A DNA stretch of 64,000 bases from the NCBI RefSeq assembly GCF_900107375.1, contig NZ_FNPT01000002.1:182690-246689 (forward strand). The letters run 5' to 3'. Shown here one piece after another: positions 9,121 through 17,890 of the stretch. The translations under genes were made by a program, and so were the position numbers. The number at the start of each line of letters is the position of its first letter. The first letter of the stretch is position 1. The notes below the pieces were generated by a model that had not been told where the DNA came from, searched no databases, and saw nothing but the letters and a program-made list of their open reading frames with translations. This DNA is from Lysobacter sp. yr284. Lineage in GTDB: Bacteria; Pseudomonadota; Gammaproteobacteria; Xanthomonadales; Xanthomonadaceae.

Positions 9121-10178
9121 GCCGGCGACTCCACGCAGGCGCGCACCAGCGCGCGCAGCGCTTCGCCGCCGCGGATCGGGTCGGCCACCGGCAGGCCCAG
9201 GCGCCGGCTTTCGCTGCGCATCAGCGCCTGCGCCTGGTCCGGCGGCAGGTGCGCGGTGTTGAAGCTGATCCCGGCGCAGCGGATCGCCGGATTGGTCAGG
9301 CGGCCCAGGCGCAGGTTCAAGTCGATGGTTTCCTCGATCGAGGGCACGGCGTGGCCGGGATAACCCAGCAGTTCGCGCCGGCCGGGCGCGTGGCAGACCA
9401 CGATCGCATCGGGCTGGCTGCCGTGCAGCAGCGCCAGCGACACGCCGGCATAGGCCGGGTGCGACAGCGAGCCCTGGCCTTCGATCACGTCCCAGTGCGC
9501 CGGATCGGCGTCGGGGCTGAGCCATTCGGCCGCGCCGGCGGCGAAATCGGCGACCACCGCGTCCAGCGGCAGGCCGCGCCCGGCGATCAGCAATCCGGTC
9601 TGGCCGCTGGCGCGGAACTCGGCGTCGATGCCGGCCTCGCGCATCGCCCGGGCCAGGCTCAGCGCGGTGTATTTCTTGCCGAGCGCGCAATCGGTGCCGA
9701 CGGTGAGCAGGCGCTTGCCGGAGCGCTTGCGCCCGCTCGCCGTGGGCAGCGCACTGGGCGGTTCGCGCACGTCGATCAGGCGGCGGCCGTGGCGCGCGGC
9801 CGCATCGCGCAACGCCGGCACCTCGGCCAGGCGGGTATGCATGCCGCCGATCAGGTCCAGGCCCTCGGCCAGCGCCTGCGCCAGCGGCGCCAGCCATGAT
9901 TCGGGAATGACGCCGCCGACGTTGGCCACGCCGATCACCAGCGCGCGCGCGCCTGCCTCGCGCGCCTGTCGCGGCGTCAGCGCCGGCAAGCCCAGGCCGA
10001 CCTTCGCTTCGGGCAAGGCGTACTCGCCGACGCAGCGCTCGCGCGCCCAGTCGCGCAGGCCGAACGCGGTCTTGGCGAAGGCCGGATGTGCGACGTCGCC
10101 GAGGAACAACAGATAGGGCTGGGGCAGGTCGAGCGACGGCAGCGGAACGGGCGCGGAGGTTGCGGCGGGAGTGGACAT
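9117..10178 (-). CDS. dgcN: DUF1611 family D-glutamate N-acetyltransferase DgcN
   Basis: This 353-residue cytoplasmic protein of the DUF1611 family has an N-terminal Rossmann-like part and a P-loop-like segment (VGTDCALGKKYTA, about 158-170). EGQGSLSHPAY and VVCHAPGR follow in the second half, then a C-terminal ISFNTAHL segment. In marine proteobacteria DgcN acetylates D-glutamate and works with the epimerase-like DgcA. Here dgcA heads the same operon. It follows the TonB receptor by 150 bp and overlaps the transporter by 4 bp. Assignment rests on the family plus the dgcA partner; the exact acyl acceptor could differ. Confidence 0.8.
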   Translation of the reverse strand: MSTPAATSAPVPLPSLDLPQPYLLFLGDVAHPAFAKTAFGLRDWARERCVGEYALPEAKVGLGLPALTPRQAREAGARALVIGVANVGGVIPESWLAPLAQALAEGLDLIGGMHTRLAEVPALRDAAARHGRRLIDVREPPSALPTASGRKRSGKRLLTVGTDCALGKKYTALSLARAMREAGIDAEFRASGQTGLLIAGRGLPLDAVVADFAAGAAEWLSPDADPAHWDVIEGQGSLSHPAYAGVSLALLHGSQPDAIVVCHAPGRRELLGYPGHAVPSIEETIDLNLRLGRLTNPAIRCAGISFNTAHLPPDQAQALMRSESRRLGLPVADPIRGGEALRALVRACVESPA

Positions 10179-10328
10179 GCGGACATTCCGTTGTAGGCCG
10201 GGCCGGTGCGGCGGCTGCGGCCGGTGAGTCGTGGGGGCGGCGGTGGTCGGGCGGTGCGATGGATGCCGGGGCGCGCGGTTGGGCGGAGCGTCGCCGGCTG
10301 CGTCGCCGGCGCCGCGCGCGCGCCCGGC

Positions 10329-12563
10329 TCAGAAGCGCAGGTCGAACTCCAGGCCGATCGTGCGCGGCTGCACGCGGTTGGCCCGCCATTCGACGATCTC
10401 GCCGGTGGCCGCGCTCTTGACCGGCGACAGCGCGCTGATCTCGCGCGCATCGGTCAGGTTGCGCACGTAGGCGCGCACTGTCCAGTCGTTGCGCGACACG
10501 TCGGCGTTGAGGTTGAGCTGGCCGCTGGCGGGCAGCGGCGCGGCATCGGGATTGCTGTCGACGTTGGTCTTGCGCTTGCCGATCCATTGGTAGCTCGCGC
10601 CGAGATGGCCGTTGTAGCCCGCGCTCCATTCGAAGAAATAGTCGGCGGTCGCGGCGAAGGTCCAGCGCGGGATGCCCGGCAGGGCGTCGCCCGGCAGGCC
10701 GCGCAGCGAGGGCGCCGCGTCGACCAGATAGGCGTCGGTGTACGAGCCGTTGACGCCGACCCGCAGGTCCGGCGTCAGCTTGAACATCGAGGTGAGTTCC
10801 ACGCCGCGGCTGCGCGCCTTGCCGCCGTTGGCCGCGTAGCTGATGCCGTCGCGGGTGGAGGCCGACAGCTGGATGTCCTTCCAGTCGATCACGAACGCGG
10901 CCAGGTCGATCGATGCGCGCTGGCCGAAAAACAGCGATTTCCAGCCGATCTCGTAGTTCACCAGGCGGTCGGAATCGACCGACGGCGGCACCCCGGGCAC
11001 GGCGAAGTTGGGGCCGCCGGGACGGTAGCCGCTGGCGATGCGCGCATACGCCATGCTGTCGCGGTCGAAATGCCAGCGCGAGCCGAACAAGTACGTGGTG
11101 ACGTTCTCCGAGGAGCGGCCGGGCGAGGCGCCCAGCGGCAGCAGGATGCCGTCGGTGACGATCTGCTCGAAGTTCTGTCGGTTGCGTGCGTGGCGCAGGC
11201 CGGCGGTGATGTCGAAGCGTTCGCTGAACTTGTAGGTCGCGTTGGCGAACAGCGCGCGCTCGGTGTAGTCCGAGGGAATCTCGGCGATGGCCAGCGGGGT
11301 CACGCCGGGAATCGATTCGCCGGCCACGGTGGTGGCGCCGACCACCTGGCGGTTGTCGGAGGTCTCGCGGGTGTAGAAGCCGCCGATCATCCATTCGAAG
11401 CGGTCGTCGGGCTTGGAGACCAGGCGCAGCTCCTGGGTCCACTTCTCCAGCTCCAGCGCCAGCGAGAACCGGGAGATGCCCGGCGCCGCGCCAAACAGCG
11501 GGAACACCGGGCCGTAGATGCGGCTCTCGTCGGTGGCCTGGTCGGTGGAGGTCTTGGAGTAGCCGGTGGCGGACACGAAATCGGCCCAGCGCAGGTTCCA
11601 GTCCAAGGTCGCGGCGAAGAAATCGATCGTCTTCTCGAAGGTTTCCGGGACTTGCTTGTCGGTGCCGTCGCGGCCGAGCGCGGGACGGCGCGCCGCGTCG
11701 AGGTTGCTCAGGCTGTTGTCGTCGGAATCCACGCTCTGGTGCAGGCCGGTCAGCTTCAAACCGACGTCGTCGTTGGGCTGCCACAGCAGCGACACATGGC
11801 CGCTGCGCTGGCGGGTGTCGTTGATGTCCTTGCGGCCGCTGGCGCGGTTGTCGTTCCAGCCGGGCGTGGATTCGTCGGCGAACGACGCGCGCAGCGCCAG
11901 CCGGCCCTCGACCAGCGGCGCGTTGAGGCCGGCGCGGGCGCTCCAGCCCAGGTCGCCGGCGCCGGCGATGCTCGACAGCCCGGCGCCGACGCGGCCTTCG
12001 AAGCCGTGCAGGTCCGGGTCCTTGAGCACGTACTTGAGCAAGCCGCCCATCGCGCCGGCGCCGTACAGCGTGCCTTGCGGGCCGCGCAGCACTTCCACCC
12101 GCTGGATGTCGTAGGGCAGCAGGTCGAGCACGAAGCGGCTGGAGCGGGCGAAGTTGCTGCTCGAACCCAGCGGCGTGTCGTCCAGATAGGTGCCGACCAC
12201 CGCGCCCGCGCCGATGGTCGGGATGCCGCGCAGCGACACCGAGGCCTGGCCCGGCGAACCGCCGTTGCTGATGGTCATCGCCGGCAGGTAGCCGTTGAGG
12301 TCGGACAACTGGGTGACGTGCTGGTTCTCCAGTTGCTGTTCGCCGACCACGCTGATCGAGGACGGCACCTTGCGCGCGTTCTCGGTCCGCTTCTGCGCGG
12401 TCACGGTGACCGCTTCCAGGGTCGCCGAAGGCGCGGTGTCGGGCGCGTCGCGCGCGGCGCCGTCGGCGGCTTGCTGCGCGGCGGCATCGCAAGCGGCCAG
12501 GGCCAGGCCGACGGCCAGGCCCAGGGCAAGGCGGGAGCGGCGAGGGCGGACGAGGTGCGGCAT
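10329..12563 (-). CDS. TonB-dependent outer membrane receptor
   Basis: This 744-residue receptor has a signal peptide (to about 30). A TonB-box-like stretch around VTVTAQKR (about 52-59) comes next, then a plug domain with LRGIPTIG, GTYLDDTPL and the conserved RGPQGTLYGAGAMGG. A 22-strand barrel ends in FDLRF with the terminal Phe. It lacks siderophore-specific features. Its location between an exported dipeptidase and dgcN suggests uptake of peptidoglycan fragments or D-amino-acid peptides. It follows the M19 gene by 107 bp and is followed by dgcN after 150 bp, so a separate promoter inside the run is possible. Confidence 0.9.
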   Translation of the reverse strand: MPHLVRPRRSRLALGLAVGLALAACDAAAQQAADGAARDAPDTAPSATLEAVTVTAQKRTENARKVPSSISVVGEQQLENQHVTQLSDLNGYLPAMTISNGGSPGQASVSLRGIPTIGAGAVVGTYLDDTPLGSSSNFARSSRFVLDLLPYDIQRVEVLRGPQGTLYGAGAMGGLLKYVLKDPDLHGFEGRVGAGLSSIAGAGDLGWSARAGLNAPLVEGRLALRASFADESTPGWNDNRASGRKDINDTRQRSGHVSLLWQPNDDVGLKLTGLHQSVDSDDNSLSNLDAARRPALGRDGTDKQVPETFEKTIDFFAATLDWNLRWADFVSATGYSKTSTDQATDESRIYGPVFPLFGAAPGISRFSLALELEKWTQELRLVSKPDDRFEWMIGGFYTRETSDNRQVVGATTVAGESIPGVTPLAIAEIPSDYTERALFANATYKFSERFDITAGLRHARNRQNFEQIVTDGILLPLGASPGRSSENVTTYLFGSRWHFDRDSMAYARIASGYRPGGPNFAVPGVPPSVDSDRLVNYEIGWKSLFFGQRASIDLAAFVIDWKDIQLSASTRDGISYAANGGKARSRGVELTSMFKLTPDLRVGVNGSYTDAYLVDAAPSLRGLPGDALPGIPRWTFAATADYFFEWSAGYNGHLGASYQWIGKRKTNVDSNPDAAPLPASGQLNLNADVSRNDWTVRAYVRNLTDAREISALSPVKSAATGEIVEWRANRVQPRTIGLEFDLRF

Positions 12564-12670
12564 GGCGGTTTCCCCGGATGGCGAAGTGCGTGAGTGGATT
12601 CGGCGTGCGGGTCGCCGGCGCGCAAGGCGCGGGCGGGCGCGGCAACGCGGCGCAGCGGCAGGGTCGCGGC

Positions 12671-13828
12671 TCAGCGCCAGACCTGGCCGAGCAGGCGGCG
12701 GAAGTTGCCGCCGAGCACGGCTTCGATGTCGGCCTCGCCGTAGCCGCGGCGCAGCAGCGCCTGGGTCAGTTCGTAGATCTTGGTCGGGCGGTCGAAGCCC
12801 TCGATGTCGATGCGTTCGCGAAAGCCGTAGCTGGCCTTGTAGGACGCCTTGAGCGCCTTGAGCTGCTCGGCCGGCATCGCGTCGTAGCCGTACAGGTCGG
12901 CGTCCGAACCGATGCCGACGTGCTCGATGCCGACCAGCCGGGCGACGTGGTCGATGTGGTCGATCATGCTGTCGAGCGTGGTCGGCTCTTTCGCGCCGAC
13001 GAACATGCGCACGCCGGTGATGCCCATGACCCCGCCCTTGGCCGCGAGCTTGCGGATCGCCTCGTCGCTCTTGAGCCGCGGGTGGTCGTTGAGCGCGCGG
13101 CAGTTGGAATGGGTGATCGCGATCGGGCCCTTGGCCAGTTCGATCGCGTCGAGCGTGGTGCGGTCGCCGCAGTGCGAGACATCGACCAGCATGCCGACCT
13201 TCTCCATCTCGGCCACGATCGCCACGCCGTAGTCGCTGAGCCCGCCGTCCTCGCGCTCGGTGCTGCCCGAGCCGATCGTGGTCTGGCTGTTGTAGGTCAG
13301 CTGCGCACAGCGCAGGCCCAGGCCGTGGAAGAAGGCCACGTCCTCGGTCTTGCGGAAGTGCTCGGCGTTCTGCACGCCGGAGATCACCGCGATCTTGCCC
13401 TCGCGCTTGGCCCGGTCCAGGTCGGCGGCGCGGCCGACCAGCGCGAACAGGTCGCTGTGGCGCGCGAGCAGCCCGTGCCAGCCGGCGAGGTACTCGGCCA
13501 CGCGTTCGCGCGCGTCGGCGCCGGTCAGGCCCCAGGAGTTGTGGAAGACGTCGATGCCGCTGAGGCGGAAATCGGCGATGCGGCGCTCGTCGAGTTGCTG
13601 CGCGTAGACGTCTTCGCGAAGATCCAGCCGCAGCGGCGCGAGCATGTCGATCACCAGCGCGCGCTCGACGAGGGCGCGCACGCGCGGGGAATAGCGCTTG
13701 AGTCGTTCGTGCGTGGGTTGCGGCGTCGCCGCGCTGGCGGCGGCATGCAAGGGCAGGGCGAGCGCGGCGACGGCGGCGGAGGCTTGCAGCAGGCGGCGAC
13801 GGCTGAGGCGGACGGGCGCGGGCGTCAT
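12671..13828 (-). CDS. M19 (renal dipeptidase-like) peptidase, Tat-exported
   Basis: This 385-residue protein starts with a twin-arginine signal (SRRRLLQ at 9-15, then Ala-rich hydrophobic stretch to about 33). M19 signatures are VDVSHCGD (H219), AITHSNCRAL (H240) and HVGIGSDADLYG. The usual N-terminal metal pair HxD is absent: the matching stretch reads VIDMLAPL (59-66). The usual metal-bridging Glu region reads SGVQNAEH. It may therefore bind one metal or belong to a divergent subgroup. Canonical members cleave dipeptides, including those with a D-residue at the C-terminus. The start overlaps the dgcA stop as ATGA (13825-13828). Confidence 0.8.
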   Translation of the reverse strand: MTPAPVRLSRRRLLQASAAVAALALPLHAAASAATPQPTHERLKRYSPRVRALVERALVIDMLAPLRLDLREDVYAQQLDERRIADFRLSGIDVFHNSWGLTGADARERVAEYLAGWHGLLARHSDLFALVGRAADLDRAKREGKIAVISGVQNAEHFRKTEDVAFFHGLGLRCAQLTYNSQTTIGSGSTEREDGGLSDYGVAIVAEMEKVGMLVDVSHCGDRTTLDAIELAKGPIAITHSNCRALNDHPRLKSDEAIRKLAAKGGVMGITGVRMFVGAKEPTTLDSMIDHIDHVARLVGIEHVGIGSDADLYGYDAMPAEQLKALKASYKASYGFRERIDIEGFDRPTKIYELTQALLRRGYGEADIEAVLGGNFRRLLGQVWR

Positions 13829-14895
13829 GGGCGTGGGACCTGGGTCGATGGCACGGAAGCCGCGGCGTCGGCCGCGGAACGGGGCGCGACGGCGCCGCCC
13901 CAGACCTCGTCGGGGCAGTGGATGAATCCGTCGCGATAGACCACCGCCGGTGCGCGGTCGGCCTGGATGAAAGTGGGGCCGTCGAGATCGACCAGTTCGC
14001 AGACCTGGCCGAGCGCGAACGCCGGCGCGGCCGCCCAGCTGGTGCCGAGCATGTTGCCGACCATGCAGCGCAGGCCCAGCGCGCGCGCGCGCGCGACCAT
14101 CGCCAGCGCCTCGGTGAGGCCGCCGCACTTGTCCAGCTTGAGGTTGACGACGTCGCAGCGGCCGGCCAGCGCGTCGAGTTCGTCCAACCCTTGCACGCTT
14201 TCGTCGGCGGCCACCGCGACTGCGCAGTCCAGCGCGTCGAGGTCGGCTTCGCGGCCGCGCGGGAAAGGCTGCTCCAGCAATTCGACCCGGTGGTCCGACA
14301 GCGTCGCGATCAGCGGCTCGATGCGCTGCAGCGTGTAGGCCTGGTTGGCATCGACCAGCAGCCGCACGTCGGGCCGCGCCGCGCGCGCGGCGGCGACGCG
14401 GGCGATGTCGAGCGCGGCGTCGCCGTCGAGCTTGAGCTTGAGCAGGCGCGCCTGCGCCAGCGCGCGCGCGCCGGCGGCGACCTGCGCCGGCGCGTCCGCG
14501 CCGAGGGTGAAGGCGGTCGGCAACGGCCGCGGCGGCGCCAGCCCGGCCAGCGCCCACACCGGCCGGCGCTCGCGCTGCGCCTGCAGTTCCCACAGCGCGC
14601 AGTCCAGCGCGTTGCGCGCGCCGCCGGGCGGCAGCAGGGCCTGCAGCGCGGCGCGGTCGATGCCGGCCTCGATCGCCTCGCGCTGCGCGTCCAGCGTCGC
14701 GTGCATCGAGGCCGGACGGTCGTCGAGGTAGTACACGCCGCAGGCTTCGCCGCGGCCGCGGTGGCCGTCGCCGTCGGTCAGCGTCGCCACCAGCGCCGGC
14801 ATCGCTTCGAAGCGGTGGCCGGCGATGGCGAACGGCGCCTTCAACGGCAGCGGTTCGATCGCGAGCGACATCTGCAGGCGGGGGCGGCTGGGCAT
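13825..14895 (-). CDS. dgcA: Enolase-superfamily epimerase DgcA
   Basis: This 356-residue member of the enolase superfamily belongs to the dipeptide epimerase branch. An N-terminal capping domain is followed by a TIM barrel with KLK (K153, K155), metal ligands D182 (VDANQAY), E208 (LLEQPF) and D231 (ADES), and the second catalytic lysine in NLKLDKCGG (K256). In the DgcN-DgcA pathway this type of enzyme inverts N-acetyl-D-glutamate to the L form; close relatives epimerise L-Ala-D/L-Glu. Presence of dgcN in the operon favours the first. Start 14895 is used, but ATG at 14871 is equally possible because neither has a clear Shine-Dalgarno. Confidence 0.82.
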   Translation of the reverse strand: MPSRPRLQMSLAIEPLPLKAPFAIAGHRFEAMPALVATLTDGDGHRGRGEACGVYYLDDRPASMHATLDAQREAIEAGIDRAALQALLPPGGARNALDCALWELQAQRERRPVWALAGLAPPRPLPTAFTLGADAPAQVAAGARALAQARLLKLKLDGDAALDIARVAAARAARPDVRLLVDANQAYTLQRIEPLIATLSDHRVELLEQPFPRGREADLDALDCAVAVAADESVQGLDELDALAGRCDVVNLKLDKCGGLTEALAMVARARALGLRCMVGNMLGTSWAAAPAFALGQVCELVDLDGPTFIQADRAPAVVYRDGFIHCPDEVWGGAVAPRSAADAAASVPSTQVPRP

Positions 14896-14910
14896 GGTCG
14901 GTGGGCGGCT

Positions 14911-14956
14911 GAAATTGAATTTTCAGAATCAGAAAATTAATTTTCTTCAGAGTCAA
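14911..14956 (-). promoter_or_regulatory. Promoter of the dgc operon with two operator-like palindromes
   Basis: An AT island stands out in GC-rich sequence. Read on the minus strand, TTGACT (14956-14951), a 17-base spacer and TCTGAT (14933-14928) make a sigma-70-like promoter about 30 bases before the dgcA ATG. A perfect 14-bp palindrome (gaaaattaattttc, 14932-14945) fills the spacer. A second, imperfect copy (14911-14924) lies just past the -10. Their centres are 21 bp apart, two helical turns, so a dimeric repressor could bind both on one face. No regulator gene is adjacent. Confidence 0.65.
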
Positions 14957-15186
14957 GTTCGGGCGACGAACGGAGCGGCGGTGGCGCCGAAGCGGGGTAA
15001 TTCGCGGGATTCGTCTGCTGCGGCGCAGCAGGCGGCGGCGGGCGATTGCGCGAAAAGGCGGCCGGCCGGGGCGCCGGCGAGCCTGGCCCGTGCCCGTCGG
15101 CGTGCGACCATCGCCGGCCGCGACCGCACCTGCGGTGGCGGCGTCCGCGCCGCCGCGCCGCTGCCCGCCAGGAACCCGCCCCAGGC

Positions 15187-16044
15187 ATGAGCCCGACCCT
15201 GCGAACCCTGCTCGATCAGTTCGAAACCGACCCGTCGTGGCCGCCGCCGCCGCGCTGGCGCGAGCGCGCGCAATGGCAGGAGCGGATCGAGCGCGCGGGC
15301 CTGGGCGCGGCGGCGGACGCGGCGGATCTGCGCGCGCGCGCCGACGCCGCCCAGGCGCGGCTGGACGCCGCCGACGCGCGTTGGTCCGCGGCGCTGCGCG
15401 CGCGCATCGTCGCCGGCGACGGCGCGCAGTTGCTGCGCGAATGGCGGCGCGAATCGCCGCCGCACGCGGACGGCGAGGGCTACGATCCGCTCGACGCCCT
15501 GCTCGGCGCGGTGCTGGACCTGGCCGAACCGCAGGGCGAGGTCGCCGCGCCGGCGCCGCAGACGGTGTTCTACCAACCCACGCCGGCGCGGCACCTGATC
15601 GAGTTGCTGGCGCGGCTGGAACTGGGCGCGGACGATGTGTTGATCGACCTGGGTTCGGGCCTGGGCCACGTGCCGCTGCTGGTCGCCGCGTGCACGCCGG
15701 CGCGCGCGCTGGGAATCGAACACGAGGCGGCCTATGTCGACAGCGCGCGCGAGTGTGCGCGTCGCCTGGGCCTGCAGCGCGCCGGCTTCGTCCACGCCGA
15801 TGCGCGCGTCGCCGACCTGTCGGCGGGCACGGTGTTCTACCTGTACACGCCGTTCACTGGCGACTTGCTGGCGCAGGTGCTCGAACGCCTGCGCGCGCTG
15901 GCCGCGCAACGCGCGATCCGCGTCGCCGGCCTGGGGCCGTGCACCCGGGCGCTGGCGGCGCAGGCGTGGCTGCGTCCGCTGCAGGCGTCGTGGGCGACGG
16001 ACCGGATCGCGTTGTTCGCGGCCGGGCCGTCGCCGCCGGGCTAG
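15187..16044 (+). CDS. SAM-dependent methyltransferase-like protein
   Basis: This 285-residue cytoplasmic protein has a helical Ala/Arg-rich N-terminal half. The C-terminal Rossmann methyltransferase core carries motif I as IDLGSGLGHV (about 156-165), an acidic post-I residue in LGIEHEAAYV and FVHADARVADL. FYQPTPARHLIELL just before motif I resembles the lead-in of DOT1-like and protein methyltransferases. The substrate is unknown. The gene is divergent from the dgc operon and ends 9 bp from a convergent small gene. Confidence 0.7.
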   Translation: MSPTLRTLLDQFETDPSWPPPPRWRERAQWQERIERAGLGAAADAADLRARADAAQARLDAADARWSAALRARIVAGDGAQLLREWRRESPPHADGEGYDPLDALLGAVLDLAEPQGEVAAPAPQTVFYQPTPARHLIELLARLELGADDVLIDLGSGLGHVPLLVAACTPARALGIEHEAAYVDSARECARRLGLQRAGFVHADARVADLSAGTVFYLYTPFTGDLLAQVLERLRALAAQRAIRVAGLGPCTRALAAQAWLRPLQASWATDRIALFAAGPSPPG

Positions 16045-16053
16045 CGCCGGCGC

Positions 16054-16377
16054 TCAGCCGATCGCGAGGGCGCCGGCCGCGGCCGGCGTCGCCGCGCGCA
16101 CCGGCGAGGCCAGCGCCGCGGCCAGCAGCAAGCCCAGCGCGAACCAGCACGCCAGCTCGTGCAAGGACCGCCGGCGGCGGCGCCGGCGCTCCGGGTCGCG
16201 CCCGGCCAGTTTCAACCGATACAGGCGATCCAGCCGGCTGGCGTCGCGGGCGCGCGGACGCGGCCATGCAGCCGCCTCGCCCGGCCCCTGCGCCCAGGCG
16301 CGCGCGTCCGCGCCGTCCGCCCGCGCCTGCAGTCCTTGCGCCGCGCCGCTGCGATATCCGTCGCTGGAAGCGTCCAT
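16054..16377 (-). CDS. Small membrane protein, 107 aa, hypothetical
   Basis: The polar N-terminal half is rich in Arg/Ala (SRLDRLYRLKL, then a run of Arg around 68-74). One hydrophobic helix (about 75-96) with an Ala-rich tail follows. The Arg run before the helix predicts a cytoplasmic N-terminus. A strong Shine-Dalgarno (GGGAGGAC on the minus strand) precedes the ATG by three to four bases, which supports it as a real gene. No family was recognised. Confidence 0.55.
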   Translation of the reverse strand: MDASSDGYRSGAAQGLQARADGADARAWAQGPGEAAAWPRPRARDASRLDRLYRLKLAGRDPERRRRRRRSLHELACWFALGLLLAAALASPVRAATPAAAGALAIG

Positions 16378-16566
16378 GTCGTCCTCCCTGCCGTGGTGTC
16401 GGCCGGTCCTTGCACGCTGTGATCAACGCGCTCGCCGCGGCGGGGCGGACATCGCCGCGATGCCCCTCGGCGCGACGCGCGCGGCGGGTTCAACGCGGTG
16501 CGACGCGGGCATCGGCCAGCGCTGCCGCCGCGGAGTAAGCTGGCCGCCCCCAGCGAGGACTTCGCC

Positions 16567-16995
16567 ATGCGCATCGACGGCGCCTGCCACTGCGGCAACA
16601 TCCGTTTCGTCCTGGATTGGCGCAGCGAACCCGACGTCATCGCCGCGCGCGCTTGCGACTGCACGTTCTGCGTCAAGCACGGCGGGGTCTGGACCGCCCA
16701 GCCGCAGGCCGGGCTGCGCCTGAGCCTGCGCGATCCGCAGCGGGTCTCGCGCTACGCCTTCGGCACCGGCACCGCCGATTTCCTGGTCTGCGCGCACTGC
16801 GGCGCGGTGCCGGCCGTGGTCAGCCGGATCGAGGGGCGGCTGTATGCGGTGGTCAACGTCAACACGTTCGAAGGTTTCGACCCGGCGCGGATCCAGCGCG
16901 CGCCGGCCTCGCTGGACGGCGAAACCGAGTCGGCGCGGCTGGCGCGGCGGCAGCGCAACTGGATCGGCGAGGTCGAGATCGTCGAAGGCGCCTGA
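16567..16995 (+). CDS. GFA family zinc protein (CENP-V/GFA fold)
   Basis: This 142-residue protein has the glutathione-dependent formaldehyde-activating enzyme/CENP-V fold. Zinc ligands are visible as ACHCGN (near residue 7), CDCTFC (about 31-36) and CAHCGA (about 78-83), the standard GFA spacing. Members bind two zincs and occasionally thiol adducts, and most have no proven enzymatic role. The ATG at 16567 begins directly at MRIDGACHCG, as in the family. The next gene starts 35 bp downstream and may be co-transcribed. Confidence 0.85.
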   Translation: MRIDGACHCGNIRFVLDWRSEPDVIAARACDCTFCVKHGGVWTAQPQAGLRLSLRDPQRVSRYAFGTGTADFLVCAHCGAVPAVVSRIEGRLYAVVNVNTFEGFDPARIQRAPASLDGETESARLARRQRNWIGEVEIVEGA

Positions 16996-17030
16996 GCGCG
17001 CTCCGACGCCGTCTGCAAGGAACCGCGATC

Positions 17031-17570
17031 ATGCCGCCGCCGCGCTCGTTGTACTTCCACGAAGACGACCACAGCCAGATCGAACTGCTGCCGATGGCGG
17101 CCTGGGCGCATTGCCAGGGCACGCTGGCGAGCCTGCACGACTTCGCCCAGGCCCGCTTCGACGGCGCCGGCTACAGCGACATGATGGTGCGCCCGGATGC
17201 GCCGCAGCGGCTGGCCGAACTGCGGCTGGCGCCCGCCGCGGTCGCCGCGGCGGCGGCCGCGCAGTTCCCGGCGTACGAGGAAGTCTGGACCGGTTATTCG
17301 TCCTCGCGCACGCGCTGCCGCGGGTTGCGCGCCTGGGGCGAGGAAGGCTTCGCCCTGTTCGCCGATGGCGACGAGGCCCGCGTCGAAGGCCTGTGGCTGT
17401 TGGCCGATCGCTGGTGGCCGCGGCACGCGCCGCGGATCGCCGCGTTGCTGCGATCCTTGCCGCAGGCGGGCGAGCTGTTGCTGGTGGATTGGCCGTGGGG
17501 CCATTTGTTCGCGTTGAGCGATGCGCCGGCGCTGGAGCGGTGGCTGGCGGAGCGGACGGCGGAGTCGTAA
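17031..17570 (+). CDS. Hypothetical protein, 179 aa
   Basis: This is a cytoplasmic protein with no signal or membrane segment. It opens with SLYFHEDDHSQIELLP, followed by an alpha-helical region, a Trp-rich middle (GLWLLADRWWPRH) and a C-terminal ELLLVDWPWGHLFAL segment. AAGGA lies about 10 bases before the ATG. It follows the GFA gene at 35 bp on the same strand. I do not recognise the family. Confidence 0.6.
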   Translation: MPPPRSLYFHEDDHSQIELLPMAAWAHCQGTLASLHDFAQARFDGAGYSDMMVRPDAPQRLAELRLAPAAVAAAAAAQFPAYEEVWTGYSSSRTRCRGLRAWGEEGFALFADGDEARVEGLWLLADRWWPRHAPRIAALLRSLPQAGELLLVDWPWGHLFALSDAPALERWLAERTAES

Positions 17571-17890
17571 GCGGCGCGAGGGCGGTCTCGAACTTCGTCT
17601 GCGGGGCGCCGGGAGCGCGCTGCGAACGCGCAGGTTCCGTCTCGATGGCGCCGGCATCATAACCCGGGCCGCTGCGACCGGCGCTGAAGCGTCGACGCGG
17701 GGCGATGCGCCATCGGGCGTGCGTCGGCGTACCATGCCGCCTCGTTTCGCGACGGCGGCCAGGGGAGGCCGCCGGCTTCCGGTCCGCACCGCTTCGCAAC
17801 GACTTTCATTCGTCCACGCCGATGCCGGCGCCGTTTCGCGGCGCGGGCGGCATCGCGTCGGTTCCGGTTTTCCACGACACAGGAGCGACG
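17571..17890. other. Intergenic region, nothing recognised
   Basis: No repeat, hairpin or convincing gene is seen. An open frame from 17705 reads into the next gene but lacks a ribosome binding site and family character upstream of 17891. Confidence 0.45.

Noticed and set aside
7972-12645. A 1557-codon open frame on the minus strand
   Set aside because: Only its last 382 codons (YkvI-like) look like protein; the rest is an out-of-frame shadow of dgcN and the TonB receptor with Arg/Pro/Ala-rich nonsense.
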